Shown one piece after another: positions 45,418-54,927 of a DNA stretch of 64,000 bases (within the stretch, counting starts at the first letter, position 1; every line of letters begins with the position of its first letter). Source of the DNA: Allobosea lupini (lineage in GTDB: Bacteria; Pseudomonadota; Alphaproteobacteria; Rhizobiales; Beijerinckiaceae); NCBI RefSeq assembly GCF_900109525.1, contig NZ_FOAN01000004.1:372001-436000 (forward strand), read 5' to 3'. The notes under the pieces are model-generated. The model was not told the origin of the DNA. It worked only from the letters and a program-made list of their open reading frames with translations, and did no database searches. A program made the position numbers and the translations under genes.

Positions 45418-46803
45418 TTAACGCACGCCGTAGAGCTGCTTCGCCAGCGCGTAGGTCAGCCGTGCCGCCTGGCATTCGCCGCCTTCGGGCCGGCCGGGCC
45501 TGGTCGAGGGGTTCCAGCCGTAGATGTCGAAATGGGCATAGGAGCGGCTCTTCTCGACGAAGCGGTCGAGGAAGAGCGCCGCCGTCACCGAGCCGGCAAA
45601 GGCGCCGCCGGAGACGTTGTTCATATCGGCGATCTTGGAATCGAGCATGCCGTCATAGGGCGGCCAGAGCGGCATGCGCCAGACCGGATCGTTCACTGCC
45701 GCGCTGAGACGGGCGATCTCGGCGGCAAGTCCGTCGTCATGGGTATAGAACGGCGGCAGATCGGGCCCGAGTGCGACCCGTGCCGCACCGGTCAAGGTGG
45801 CATAGTCGAGCAGCAGCTCCGGCGCCTCCTCGTCGGCGAGCGCCAGCGCGTCGGCGAGGATGAGCCGCCCCTCGGCGTCGGTGTTGCCGATCTCGACGGT
45901 CAGCCCCTTGCGGCTCCGCAGCACGTCGCCGGGCCGGAAGGAGGAACCGGAGACGGCATTCTCGACCGCCGGCACCAGCAGGCGCAGGCGCACCTTGAGC
46001 TTCGCCCGCATGATCATGCCGGCCGCCGCGATCGCCGCCGCCGCGCCGCCCATGTCCTTCTTCATCAGCAGCATGCCGGCGTCGGTCTTCAGGTTGAGGC
46101 CGCCGGTGTCGAAGGCGACGCCCTTGCCGATGAGGGTAACCTTCGGATCGCCCTCCTGGCCCCAGCATAGCTCGACCAGCCGCGGCGCCCGCGGCGAAGC
46201 CCGTCCGACCGCGTGGATCATCGGGAAATTGGCCGCGAGCAGATCGTCGCCGACGATGCTGTCGACCTCGGCTGCATGGCTCTCGCCGAGCGAGCGCACC
46301 GCTGCCTCGATCTCGGCCGGGCCGAGATCGGCAGCCGAGGTGTTGACGAGATCGCGCGCCAGCGCGCTCGCCTGTGCGAGATTGCTCAACTCCTCGCCGT
46401 CGACGCCGTCGGGCAGGACGAGCCGCGCCGCGGCGGCCTTGGGCTTGCGATAGCGCTCGAAACGGTAGGAGGTCAGCAGCCAGCCGAGCGCGGCGAGGCC
46501 GGGATCGCCGATATCGCCGGCCAAGGCATAGTCTCCCGGCGGCAGGATGGCGGCGAGGCGGCCGGGCGCAAAGGGGTCGCGCCGGCGCGGACCTGACGGA
46601 TCGACGCCGAGCAGCACCACAGCGAGCGCGCCGGCGGCATCCGGCAGCACGACATGCTGGCCGGGCCGCGCCTCGAAGCCTTGCGCCTGCGCGAAGCTGC
46701 GTGGCAGCGGCGCGAACCCGTCACGCAAAGCCGGCCAATCGGTCCTGGCGACGCAATGGACTGGAATGGCGGATGTTCCGGCAGGCAGCAGCAACGGATG
46801 CAC
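45418..46803 (-). CDS. leucyl aminopeptidase (M17 family)
   Basis: This dinuclear-metal aminopeptidase is predicted to act in peptide turnover in the cytosol. The 461-aa product has metal- and substrate-binding segments VTLIGKGVAFDTGGLNLKTDAGMLLMKKDMGGAA and the catalytic motif NTDAEGRLILADALAL, and ends SRSYAHFDIYGWNPSTRPGRPEGGE. The GTG at 46803 has GAGG about 10 bases upstream. A longer frame to 46848 begins with residues unlike the family. It lies upstream of marR and the NlpC/P60 gene on the same strand, a frequent pairing in this order. Confidence 0.92.
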   Translation of the reverse strand: MHPLLLPAGTSAIPVHCVARTDWPALRDGFAPLPRSFAQAQGFEARPGQHVVLPDAAGALAVVLLGVDPSGPRRRDPFAPGRLAAILPPGDYALAGDIGDPGLAALGWLLTSYRFERYRKPKAAAARLVLPDGVDGEELSNLAQASALARDLVNTSAADLGPAEIEAAVRSLGESHAAEVDSIVGDDLLAANFPMIHAVGRASPRAPRLVELCWGQEGDPKVTLIGKGVAFDTGGLNLKTDAGMLLMKKDMGGAAAAIAAAGMIMRAKLKVRLRLLVPAVENAVSGSSFRPGDVLRSRKGLTVEIGNTDAEGRLILADALALADEEAPELLLDYATLTGAARVALGPDLPPFYTHDDGLAAEIARLSAAVNDPVWRMPLWPPYDGMLDSKIADMNNVSGGAFAGSVTAALFLDRFVEKSRSYAHFDIYGWNPSTRPGRPEGGECQAARLTYALAKQLYGVR

Positions 46804-46869
46804 GGTCGACGTACCTCGAATGACGCAATCTCGAGCGCCAGCATGCAAGGCGGGCGCCGATCCGCATGA

Positions 46870-46891
46870 TTAACAGTCCGTTAGGGTTAAC
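46870..46891. promoter_or_regulatory. CtrA-like motif upstream of tadD
   Basis: The sequence TTAA-N7-TTAG (46870-46884) is followed two bases later by TTAAC (46887-46891). The CtrA consensus is TTAA-N7-TTAA(C). It lies 54-75 bp before the tadD start. Related motifs precede cpaB and pilA. Confidence 0.5.
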
Positions 46892-46944
46892 GTTTTATCA
46901 CCAGGAGCAACAGCTTTCCCGTATCGGCGAGGCATCCCAGGCCT

Positions 46945-47784
46945 ATGTCCATCCGCATTCGCGCCCTCCGTTTCGGCCATCTCGCCGCGGCTTCAGCTCT
47001 CTGCCTCGCGCTCGGCGCCTGCCAGATGCGCGGCGGCCCCGGTGACGTCACCGGCTCGATCGGCACCCGGCAGACGCAGCCCCGCACGGAAGCGCAATGG
47101 CGCAGCGAAGAGGCCGATTGGGGCAAGCGCTACGATGCGAACCAGAAGGACCGCAACGCCGCCTTCTTCTATGCCCGCGCGCTGCGGGCGCTCGACAAGA
47201 ACGCCCAGGCGCTCGCCATCCTGGAAGGCGCCGTGATCATCCATCCCGACGATCAGGAGTTGCTCGGCGCCTATGGCCGCTCGCTCGCCGACAATGGCCG
47301 CCTGAAGCAGGCGGACGACGTGCTCGGCCGCGCCCATTCGCCGGAGAAGCCGGATTGGCGCATCCTGTCGGCACAAGGCACCGTCGCCGACCAGCTCGGC
47401 GAGCACGATCGCGCGCAGCAGCTCTACGCGGCGGCATTGAAGCTCGTGCCGAACGAGCCGACGGTGATGTCCAATCTCGGCCTGTCGCTCGCCTTGTCGA
47501 AGCGCCTGCCCGAAGCCGAGCGCATCTTGCGTGAGGCGGCGACGGTGCCGGGCGCCGACGGCAGGGTGCGCCAGAACCTCGTCCTGGTGCTCGGCCTGCA
47601 AGGGCGCTTCCAGGAGGCCGAGCAGCTCGCCCGCCAGGACATGAGCCCGGCAGAAGCCTCCGCGACCATCGCCTATCTGCGCCGCTCGGTGAGCCAGCCC
47701 AATAGCTGGGAGATGCTGCGCGGCAAGGCCAAGCCGGCCGCCCGCACGGCCGCTCCCGAAAAAGCGCCCCAGCCGACCGGCTGA
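46945..47784 (+). CDS. tadD: TadD-like tetratricopeptide lipoprotein
   Basis: The 279-aa product has a lipoprotein signal (AAASALCLALGACQMRGG, lipobox LGAC) and at least three TPR units. Examples are RNAAFFYARALRALDKNAQALAILEGAVIIHP, DQELLGAYGRSLADNGRLKQADDVLGRA and EPTVMSNLGLSLALSKRLPEAERILREA. In Tad systems TadD is an outer-membrane pilotin-like protein needed for secretin assembly. It faces tadC tail to tail, 207 bp apart, and has its own promoter region with a CtrA-like site. Confidence 0.87.
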   Translation: MSIRIRALRFGHLAAASALCLALGACQMRGGPGDVTGSIGTRQTQPRTEAQWRSEEADWGKRYDANQKDRNAAFFYARALRALDKNAQALAILEGAVIIHPDDQELLGAYGRSLADNGRLKQADDVLGRAHSPEKPDWRILSAQGTVADQLGEHDRAQQLYAAALKLVPNEPTVMSNLGLSLALSKRLPEAERILREAATVPGADGRVRQNLVLVLGLQGRFQEAEQLARQDMSPAEASATIAYLRRSVSQPNSWEMLRGKAKPAARTAAPEKAPQPTG

Positions 47785-47909
47785 TCGCCGGTCCTTCTTT
47801 GGTTCTAAGATTGGCTTGCGATTGCGTGAGATTGCGTTGTCGCGATCGGTAGCGCGGCCATTTGCGGGCAGGCCTCACCCTTCTACAGCATGTGATATAC
47901 CATCGTGAC

Positions 47910-47927
47910 CGCATCCGTTTGGATGCG
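47910..47927. repeat. hairpin between tadD and tadC
   Basis: The arms CGCATCC (47910-47916) and GGATGCG (47921-47927) surround a GTTT loop, with a further CATCG/CGATG pair outside. There is no T-tract. It may limit read-through between the two convergent genes. The rest of the 207-bp gap (47785-47991) shows only a short direct repeat, GATTGCG. Confidence 0.5.
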
Positions 47928-47991
47928 CGATGATCTCGGGCTCGTCTTGCAGGATTGAGGCCTCAGGTTCGATCGCGGCGAGATCCGACTG

Positions 47992-48969
47992 TCAGAAGGC
48001 CCTGAGGGCCTTCAGCACCGCCGGGGTCATGATCACCACGAAGAGCACCGGCAGGAAGAACACGATCATCGGCACGGTCAGCTTCGGCGGCAGGGCCGCC
48101 GCCTTCTTCTCGGCCTCGTTCATCCGCTGATCGCGGCTCTCCTGCGCCAGCGTGCGCAAGGCGGTGCCAAGCGGCGTGCCGTAGCGCTCGGCCTGAATCA
48201 GCGCGGTGCAGACCGACTTCACCGATTCCAGACCTGTGCGCAGCGCGAGGTTCTCATAGGCCTGCCGACGTTCGGAGAGATAGGAGAGCTCGGCCGTGCA
48301 GAGCGCGAACTCCTCGGCCAGCGCCACCGATTGGCTGCCGATCTCGGTCGAGACCTTGCGGAAGGCGAGCTCGATCGACATGCCCGATTCCACGCAGATC
48401 AGCATCAGGTCGAGCGCATCCGGAAAGGCTAGCCGCATCGACAACTGGCGCTTGGCCATCGTGTTGGACAGGTAGATTTCAGGTGCCTTGATGCCGACAT
48501 AGGCGGCGCCGATCACGATCCCTGCCCGTACGATGACGGTCTGGCCGAGATCGTTGAGCACGAACAGATAGAACAGCGCGAACAGGAAAAGGCCGATCGG
48601 GGTGACCAGCCTGAAGAAGAGGAAGCCGACCTCGGCCTGCTGACCGCGGAAACCCGCCATGACGAGCTGCCGCTTGGCGGTCTCGGTCCCCAGCCAATCG
48701 CCGAGTTTGAAGCGCTCGACAATGTTTCGCATGAATGCCTTCGGCTCCTGGCGGAGCGAGACCTTGTCCACCTGGCGCGCCAGCCGGTCGCGCTCCCGGG
48801 CGCGGATCTTGTCGCGTTCGGAGGCGACGGATTTCATGCGCTTGCCGAGGACGTTGCCTTCGAGCAGCGGCGCTGCCACGGTCATGATCGTGACGGCCAC
48901 GGCCACCCCGCCGACCAGCGCGAGCAGGACCCTCAAGTCGGTGACGTTCTCGATCAGGAGCGCGAGCAT
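47992..48969 (-). CDS. tadC: Tad pilus inner-membrane protein TadC
   Basis: The 325-aa product is a type II secretion F-domain protein. It has N- and C-terminal membrane segments and a cytosolic F domain with LMLICVESGMSIELAFRKVSTEIG and LRTGLESVKSVCTALIQAERYGTPLGTALRTLAQESRDQRMNEAEKKAAALPPKLTVPMI, the TadC signature. It forms the pilus-assembly platform with TadB, which it follows by 12 bp. It is the last gene of the minus-strand Tad operon. Confidence 0.93.
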   Translation of the reverse strand: MLALLIENVTDLRVLLALVGGVAVAVTIMTVAAPLLEGNVLGKRMKSVASERDKIRARERDRLARQVDKVSLRQEPKAFMRNIVERFKLGDWLGTETAKRQLVMAGFRGQQAEVGFLFFRLVTPIGLFLFALFYLFVLNDLGQTVIVRAGIVIGAAYVGIKAPEIYLSNTMAKRQLSMRLAFPDALDLMLICVESGMSIELAFRKVSTEIGSQSVALAEEFALCTAELSYLSERRQAYENLALRTGLESVKSVCTALIQAERYGTPLGTALRTLAQESRDQRMNEAEKKAAALPPKLTVPMIVFFLPVLFVVIMTPAVLKALRAF

Positions 48970-48981
48970 AGCGAAAGCTCC

Positions 48982-49962
48982 TCAGATCTGGAAGTTGATC
49001 ATCTTGCGCATGACCAGCACGCCGATCAGCATCCAGACGCCGCAGCCGACCAGCGCGATGCGCCCCGCATCCGTGTAGAAGAGGGCGTCCATGTAGCCCG
49101 GGCTCGTCAGATAGACGAGGCCGGCGACGGCAGGCGGCAAAGAGCCGATGATCGCGGCGGAGGCCTTGGCCTCCATCGACACGGACTTGATCTTGTCGCG
49201 CATCTTGCGGCGCTCGCGGATCACCCGAGACAGGTTGGCCAGGGTCTCGGCGAGATTGCCCCCGGTCTTCTGTTGGATCGCCAGGACGATACCGAAGAAA
49301 TTGGCCTCCGCGCAGGGCATGCGCTCATACAGCTTGGTAGCGGCGTCGGTCAGCGGCAGGCCGAGCGTCTGCGCCTCGACGATCAGCCGGAACTCGGACT
49401 TGACCGGCTCCTGGGCCTCGTTGGCGATGATGCGCAGGCAGTCGTTCAGTGGCAGGCCCGATTTGATGCCGCGCACGATGACGTCGAGCGCGTTCGGGAA
49501 CTCGTTGATGAAGCGCATCATCCGCTTCTTGCCGAGATGGGACAGGTACCAGCGCGGCAGGCCGAGCAGGCCGACGACGAAGCCGACCAGCATCACGACC
49601 CAGTTGCCCGAGGTGAGCAGAAGCACGACGGCCATGACGATGCCCAGGACGACGCCGAGCAGCCAGTACTGCTTGCGCGACCAGGACAGCCCGGCCTGTT
49701 CGATACGGCCTTCGATGGTAACCTTGTGGCGCGCCTTCTCGCGATTCTCGATGTCCTTCAGGCTCTGCGCGACCTGCCCGCGCCGGGCCTGGCTCTGCGC
49801 TTCGCGATCGGCCGCAGCCCGGATCGCGGCCGGGGCGGCGAACTCACGACGGCGCTGCTCGGCGCGCGCCTGGCCGCTCAGCCTCGGATAGAAGAGGGCA
49901 TAGGCGATACCGCCCGCCGAGACGGCGGCTAGGATGGCGGCGGCGATCTGGCCATAGTCCAT
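48982..49962 (-). CDS. tadB: Tad pilus inner-membrane protein TadB
   Basis: The 326-aa product is a GspF-domain platform protein. It has an N-terminal membrane segment, a charged cytosolic linker (LKDIENREKARHKVTIEGRIEQAG), and the F domain FPNALDVIVRGIKSGLPLNDCLRIIANEAQEP with AIQQKTGGNLAETLANLSRVIRERRKMRDKIKSVSMEAKASA. It lies 18 bp after cpaF and 12 bp before tadC. Confidence 0.93.
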   Translation of the reverse strand: MDYGQIAAAILAAVSAGGIAYALFYPRLSGQARAEQRRREFAAPAAIRAAADREAQSQARRGQVAQSLKDIENREKARHKVTIEGRIEQAGLSWSRKQYWLLGVVLGIVMAVVLLLTSGNWVVMLVGFVVGLLGLPRWYLSHLGKKRMMRFINEFPNALDVIVRGIKSGLPLNDCLRIIANEAQEPVKSEFRLIVEAQTLGLPLTDAATKLYERMPCAEANFFGIVLAIQQKTGGNLAETLANLSRVIRERRKMRDKIKSVSMEAKASAAIIGSLPPAVAGLVYLTSPGYMDALFYTDAGRIALVGCGVWMLIGVLVMRKMINFQI

Positions 49963-49980
49963 GGCGTGCCTTCTTCCTGC

Positions 49981-51426
49981 TCAGGCGTCGACCCGGCCAT
50001 CGGCCTCGAGCTGGTCGAGCGCCGCGGCGAGCCGCTGCTCGTCGCCGAAATAGCGGGCACGTTCCCACAGGCGCGGCCGACCGATGCCGGTCGAGCGATG
50101 CCGGCCGATCAACCTGCCATTCGGGTCCTCGCCGAGGATGTCGTAGACCATCAGGTCCTGGGTGATGATCACGTCGCCTTCCATGCCCATCACCTCGGTG
50201 ATGTGGGTGATGCGGCGCGAACCGTCACGCATGCGCTGCGCCTGGATGATCACGTCGATCGAGGAGCAGATCATCTCGCGCAGGGTCTTCGAGGGCAGGC
50301 TGAAGCCGCCCATGGTGATCATCGACTCGATACGACTCAGGCACTCGCGCGGCGTATTGGCGTGCAGCGTGCCCATCGAGCCGTCATGGCCGGTGTTCAT
50401 CGCCTGGAGCAGGTCGAAGGCCTCCGGCCCGCGCACCTCGCCGACGATGATACGCTCCGGCCGCATGCGCAGGCAGTTCTTGACGAGATCGCGCATCGTG
50501 ATCGCACCCGACCCTTCGAGGTTGGGCGGGCGGGTCTCCAGGCGCACCACGTGCGGCTGCTGCAACTGGAGCTCGGCGGCGTCCTCGCAGGTGATGACGC
50601 GCTCGTCGTGCTCGATATAGTTGGTCAGGCAATTGAGCAGCGTCGTCTTGCCCGAGCCGGTGCCGCCCGAGATCACGATGTTGCAGCGGACCCGCCCAAT
50701 GATCTTCAGGATCTCTGCGCCAGGCGGCGAGATCGCGCCGAAACGCATGAGCTGGTCGAGCGTCAGCTTGTCCTTCTTGAACTTGCGGATGGTGAGGGCA
50801 GGCCCGTCGATCGCCAGCGGCGGCGCGATCACGTTGACGCGCGAGCCGTCGGCGAGACGCGCATCGCAGATCGGCGAGGATTCGTCGACACGGCGGCCGA
50901 CCTGGCTGACGATGCGCTGGCAGATGTTCATCAGCTGCGCGTTGTCACGAAAACGGATGCTGGTGAGCTGGATCTTGCCGCCGGTCTCGATGAAGGTCCG
51001 GCCGGCGCCATTGACCATGATGTCGGCGATATCGTCGCGCGCCAGCAGCGGCTCCAAAGGTCCATAGCCGAGCACGTCGTTGCAGATGTCGTCGAGCAGC
51101 TCCTCCTGCTCTGCGATCGAGAGCACGACATTCTTCAGCGAGATGATCTCGTTGATGATGTCGCGGATCTCCTCGCGAGCCGACTCGCCGTCGAGCTTGG
51201 CCAGCTGCGAAAGGTCGATCGCTTCGATCAGAGCACCGAAGATCATGCTCTTCATCTGATAATATTCGTCGGACCGCGGCATGTCCGCCGGTGCTGGTGG
51301 CGGCGGCGGCGCCCGCCGCGCCTCGACAGCCGCGGGTCGCTGCTCGGCCGCGCGCATCGGCGCAGGCGCCGCGGCGCTCGGCGCGCCTGCCAGAGCCGGG
51401 GCTGTCTGCTGTCGCTTGCCGAACAT
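49981..51426 (-). CDS. cpaF: Tad pilus assembly ATPase CpaF/TadA
   Basis: CpaF is the secretion ATPase that powers pilus polymerisation. The 481-aa product has a disordered Ala/Pro-rich N-terminus. The VirB11-like fold follows, with Walker A SGGTGSGKTTLLNCL (about 253-267), an Asp-box VITCEDAAELQLQQPHVVRLETRPPN, Walker B-type RPERIIVGEVRGPEAFDLLQAMNTGHDGSMGTLHANTP and a His-box SRRITHITEVMGM. Three bases separate it from cpaE. It carries out the role of TadA in the Tad naming system. Confidence 0.96.
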   Translation of the reverse strand: MFGKRQQTAPALAGAPSAAAPAPMRAAEQRPAAVEARRAPPPPPAPADMPRSDEYYQMKSMIFGALIEAIDLSQLAKLDGESAREEIRDIINEIISLKNVVLSIAEQEELLDDICNDVLGYGPLEPLLARDDIADIMVNGAGRTFIETGGKIQLTSIRFRDNAQLMNICQRIVSQVGRRVDESSPICDARLADGSRVNVIAPPLAIDGPALTIRKFKKDKLTLDQLMRFGAISPPGAEILKIIGRVRCNIVISGGTGSGKTTLLNCLTNYIEHDERVITCEDAAELQLQQPHVVRLETRPPNLEGSGAITMRDLVKNCLRMRPERIIVGEVRGPEAFDLLQAMNTGHDGSMGTLHANTPRECLSRIESMITMGGFSLPSKTLREMICSSIDVIIQAQRMRDGSRRITHITEVMGMEGDVIITQDLMVYDILGEDPNGRLIGRHRSTGIGRPRLWERARYFGDEQRLAAALDQLEADGRVDA

Positions 51427-51429
51427 GGG

Positions 51430-52689
51430 TCAGGCCTTCCGACGCATCAACTTGGCCACCAGGGGCTCGAACAGGCTGCGCTTGCTGCGCTTCTGCTCGC
51501 CGCGACCGGTGAGAACCGTCCCGATCTGCACGAAGGCGTCCGCCACCTTGCTGCCCGGCTGGACCTCGGCGATCATCTGGCCGTTATTGGCCGCGGTACC
51601 GAAGAGCTGGGCGTCGAAGGGGATCGACGTCATCACCTCGATCCCGACCGCCTTGGCGAATTCGCTCGCCTCGATCTCCGGCCGCTTGGGCAAGCCGACC
51701 TGGTTGAGGATCAGGCGGGGCACGGAATCGTTCGGCCGGGCGGCACGCAACAAGTCCATCAGATTCTTGGCGTTGCGCAGCGAGGCGAGCTCTGGGGCGG
51801 CGACGATCGCGACCTCGTCGGCGCCGACCAGCGCCCGCTTGGCCCAGCCTGTCCACAGATGCGGCACGTCGAGCACGATGCAGGGGACGCTGGCCCGAAG
51901 CAGGTCGAGCACGAGCTCGAACGCGTCCTCGCCGAGATCGACGGTGCGGTCGAGCATCGCCGGAGCTGCGAGCAGGGAGAGATTCTCGCTGCAACGCGAC
52001 AGGAGCCGGTCGAGCATGTTGGCGTCGAGTCGCTCCGGCGCGAACACGGCGTCGGCGACCCCCTGGGGCGGATCCTGGTTGAAATCCAGCCCAGCGGTGC
52101 CGAAGGCGATGTCGAGATCGGCGATCACCGTCGAGGCGTCGAGATTGCGGGCGATCGCCCAGGCGACGTTATGCGCGACGGTCGAAGAGCCGACGCCCCC
52201 CTTGGCGCCGACAATCGCGATGGTGCGCCCCAGCGTCGCCGAACCCGACGTCGCATAGAGTTCGGACAGGGTACGCAGCAGGTCGAGGACCCCGAACGGA
52301 GCGACCAGATAGTCGCTGACGCCGCGCCGGATCAGCTCGCGATAGAGCTGGATGTCGTTGACATGGCCGATGACGACGACCTTGGTACCGGGGTCGCAGC
52401 TCTCCGCGAGTGCATCGAGGTTGGAGACCAGCACTGCCGGTTCCCTGACGGTCTCGAGCACGATCACATTCGGCGTCGGGGCGCCGCGGAAGGCCTCGAC
52501 CGCCGCCGCCGGGCCGCCCATCTGGACGCGCGCCTGGACCTTGTCCATGCGCCGGTCGGCGGTCACCGCCTGCATCGCCGCGGCGACGTCCTGCGTCTCG
52601 CAGAAGGCCTGCAAGGTGACGCGCGGCAGCGGCGCGATGATCTCGTCGCCGCCAGTCTCCGGCTCGAATCCCGGCATGCTCGCCATCAT
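51430..52689 (-). CDS. cpaE: Tad pilus assembly/localisation protein CpaE/TadZ
   Basis: CpaE places the pilus machine at the cell pole in several alphaproteobacteria. The 419-aa product has an atypical receiver-like N-domain (about 25-150, VIVLETVREPAVLVSNLDALAE). A MinD/ParA-like ATPase follows with Walker A variant GAKGGVGSSTVAHNVAW, VIADLDIAFGTAGLDFNQDP and IVLDVPHLW. The serine in place of the second Walker A lysine is normal for CpaE. The start at 52689 overlaps the cpaD stop (ATGA). The longer open frame towards 52944 runs through cpaD and is not used. Confidence 0.94.
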   Translation of the reverse strand: MMASMPGFEPETGGDEIIAPLPRVTLQAFCETQDVAAAMQAVTADRRMDKVQARVQMGGPAAAVEAFRGAPTPNVIVLETVREPAVLVSNLDALAESCDPGTKVVVIGHVNDIQLYRELIRRGVSDYLVAPFGVLDLLRTLSELYATSGSATLGRTIAIVGAKGGVGSSTVAHNVAWAIARNLDASTVIADLDIAFGTAGLDFNQDPPQGVADAVFAPERLDANMLDRLLSRCSENLSLLAAPAMLDRTVDLGEDAFELVLDLLRASVPCIVLDVPHLWTGWAKRALVGADEVAIVAAPELASLRNAKNLMDLLRAARPNDSVPRLILNQVGLPKRPEIEASEFAKAVGIEVMTSIPFDAQLFGTAANNGQMIAEVQPGSKVADAFVQIGTVLTGRGEQKRSKRSLFEPLVAKLMRRKA

Positions 52690-53423
52690 TTGCCTCCGAC
52701 GGCGTCGCTGATCTTGGTCTGCTCCTGGCGATACTGCGTCGAGGGATCCTTGCCCTCGCGCAGCTTCTTGATCGCCTCCATGCGCTTTTGCGTGTCGAGG
52801 CGGCCCTCGCCGCGCGCGCGCACCAGATCCAGCGGATCGGCGATCTGCGCCGCGAGATTGGCCTGGGTGGAGCAGCCGAAATTCCAGTATGGCTCGTTCA
52901 TCGCATCCGTCTTGTAGCTGGCGACGCCGAGATCGACCGGCCATTGCCCGCAGGAATGCGGGAGCCCGGCCTGCAAGGAGGCGTAGGTCAGGCGGATCGG
53001 CGATGCGAGCCCGGGATCGGCGATGCGATAGGTCCTGACCGAAAGCGCGCCGGGCGAGACGCCGGCCCGGGCGAGCGAGCGGCGGATGCCGTCGAGCGTG
53101 TCATGAGTCGCAAGATCGCGCCCGGTCCCAGTCGGAACCTCGGCAACCAACCCGCCCTTGCCGCTGCGGCGATAATCCTCGCCGAAGCGGGCGACGTCGT
53201 CGGCCTGGCGCGGGTCGAGCGCGCCGCCAGCCCGGCCGACGAAGACATCGAGCGAGCGCGGCGCATCGCGCAACACGATCGGATGACGCTCGCGGATGTC
53301 GGTGGGAATGCCGGACGTCGAGATATCGCCCTTGGCGCAGGCTCCGAGCAGGAGCGCGGCACCGAGCGTGACGGGCAACGCTGCCTTGTATGTCCGAGAG
53401 GGCTTGCTGGTCACGATCGCCAT
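52686..53423 (-). CDS. cpaD: Tad pilus lipoprotein CpaD
   Basis: CpaD is an outer-membrane-associated lipoprotein of the pilus secretin. The 245-aa product has a lipobox signal (LPVTLGAALLLGACAKGD), then RHPIVLRDAPRSLDVFVG and LDPRQADDVARFGEDYRRSGKGGLVAEVPTGTG. The family-typical block YKTDAMNEPYWNFGCSTQANLAAQIADPLDLVRARGEG follows. It lies between cpaC (19-bp gap) and cpaE (overlap). Confidence 0.93.
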   Translation of the reverse strand: MAIVTSKPSRTYKAALPVTLGAALLLGACAKGDISTSGIPTDIRERHPIVLRDAPRSLDVFVGRAGGALDPRQADDVARFGEDYRRSGKGGLVAEVPTGTGRDLATHDTLDGIRRSLARAGVSPGALSVRTYRIADPGLASPIRLTYASLQAGLPHSCGQWPVDLGVASYKTDAMNEPYWNFGCSTQANLAAQIADPLDLVRARGEGRLDTQKRMEAIKKLREGKDPSTQYRQEQTKISDAVGGK

Positions 53424-53442
53424 CCTTGTCGCGGCCCCGTCA

Positions 53443-54927
53443 TCAATCGGCGATGAAGCCGACGCGGCCCTTGTAGGCCTGCGGAATCGGCCCGCCGCTC
53501 GTCGACCCGTAGATCTTGTTCAACCGGCCCATCAGGATCGTCTGGGCATCATGCGCCTCGACGAAGCCGTCATCCGGGCGCTGCAACCCGTTGGGGCCGA
53601 CCGGCTTCACGATGTAGGGGGTTACGGCGATCATCAGCTCGGTCTCCTCGCGCTGATAGTCGCGGGAGCGGAACATCGCACCGATGATCGGGATGTTCAT
53701 CAGAGCCGGCAGCCCGTTGATGGCCTGACGCGAGACGCGCTGGATCAACCCGGCTGTCGCCAGCGTGCCGCCCGACGGCAGTTCGACAGTGGTGTCGGAC
53801 TTGCGCACGCGGAAGCCTGGCGCGTTGACCGCGATTGTCTCGGTGGGGTTGAGGCGCAGCTGGTTCTCGAAATCGAGCTCGGTGACCTCGGTGGCGATGC
53901 GCATCGAGATCTTGCCCTCGGACATCACGATCGGCGTGAAATTCAGGGAGACGCCGACCGGCTTGTACTCGATGTTGAGATTACAGCGGTTAGTCGTGTC
54001 GCAGGAATACCCTTTCGGGACCGGAATCTCGCCGCCGGCAGTGAACTTGGCACTCTCGCCGGAGATCGCCGTCACGGTCGGCTCGGCCAGCACGCGGGAC
54101 AGGCCGGCGCGCTCGAGCGCTCGCATCGTTATGTTGGTCGAGTTGCCGATGCCGGCGCCGATCGCGGTTGCCGCCAGCTGCTGAGGTTGCAGCGAAAACG
54201 GGGTGTCGATCGTCGGGGTGATGCTGAACTTGCCGAGCTTCCACTCGCCGGTCGAGTTGATGCCGAGTTGCTTGATCGCCTTGCGCGATACCTCCGAAAC
54301 GGTGACCTTGACCATGACCTGGTCGCGGCCGCGAATGGTCAGCGAATTGATCACCGCGCCCTTGGTCGCGTTCGCGCCCTCGCCGGAGATGCCGACAAAG
54401 GCATTGGCGATGTCCATGGCCTGCGTCGCCTCGGAGGCGCTCGAGACATTGCCGACCAGCAGGATTGAATTCCCGGCCGGTTTGACCTGGATGTCGGCGC
54501 CCGGCATGGCCGTGCGCAGCGTCGTGCGGAGCACGTTGAGATCGCGGCCGACCTCGATCTCCAGCGCCGTGATCTGTTTGCCCTCGGCGTCCATCACGAA
54601 CATCGAGGTCGAGCCGTCGGCCATGCCGATGACGAAGAGCTTGCGGGCCGAGCGGACCACTGCGTTCGCCACCTTGGGATTGGCGACGAAGACCTCCTTG
54701 GCATCGCGCGGCAGTTCGACGATCAACGAGCGGCCGATCGAAAGATCGAGCCGGCGCGAAATCGCGTGCTCGCTGGCCCCGACGTTCAGAACCGGCGCCG
54801 CCCCCTTGCCCTGCGCAAGCGCCGGACCGGCGCAAAGCGGCAAGGCCAGCGGCAGAATCGCCAGAGACAATGCAAGGGCACGCTGCGGCCGACGCACTAG
54901 CGGATTGGAGTTCGACATGGACATCAT
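53443..54927 (-). CDS. cpaC: Tad pilus secretin CpaC
   Basis: CpaC forms the outer-membrane channel for the pilus. The 494-aa product has a signal peptide (ALALSLAILPLALPLCAGPALA). A pilus-assembly N-domain follows (LDLSIGRSLIVELPRDAKEVFVANPKVANAVV), then a BON-like segment. The secretin domain has VSEVSRKAIKQLGINSTGEW, LAEPTVTAISGESAKFTAGGEIPVPKGY, VSLNFTPIVMSEGKISMRIATEVTELD and TVELPSGGTLATAGLIQ. Its ATG overlaps the cpaB stop by 4 bp. Confidence 0.95.
   Translation of the reverse strand: MMSMSNSNPLVRRPQRALALSLAILPLALPLCAGPALAQGKGAAPVLNVGASEHAISRRLDLSIGRSLIVELPRDAKEVFVANPKVANAVVRSARKLFVIGMADGSTSMFVMDAEGKQITALEIEVGRDLNVLRTTLRTAMPGADIQVKPAGNSILLVGNVSSASEATQAMDIANAFVGISGEGANATKGAVINSLTIRGRDQVMVKVTVSEVSRKAIKQLGINSTGEWKLGKFSITPTIDTPFSLQPQQLAATAIGAGIGNSTNITMRALERAGLSRVLAEPTVTAISGESAKFTAGGEIPVPKGYSCDTTNRCNLNIEYKPVGVSLNFTPIVMSEGKISMRIATEVTELDFENQLRLNPTETIAVNAPGFRVRKSDTTVELPSGGTLATAGLIQRVSRQAINGLPALMNIPIIGAMFRSRDYQREETELMIAVTPYIVKPVGPNGLQRPDDGFVEAHDAQTILMGRLNKIYGSTSGGPIPQAYKGRVGFIAD

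Noticed and set aside
49966..52917. A 983-codon open frame on the plus strand opposite cpaF and cpaE
   Set aside because: It mirrors real genes on the other strand, is rich in Arg/His/Asp-type GC artefacts, has no recognisable domain and no ribosome site. High GC creates such frames.
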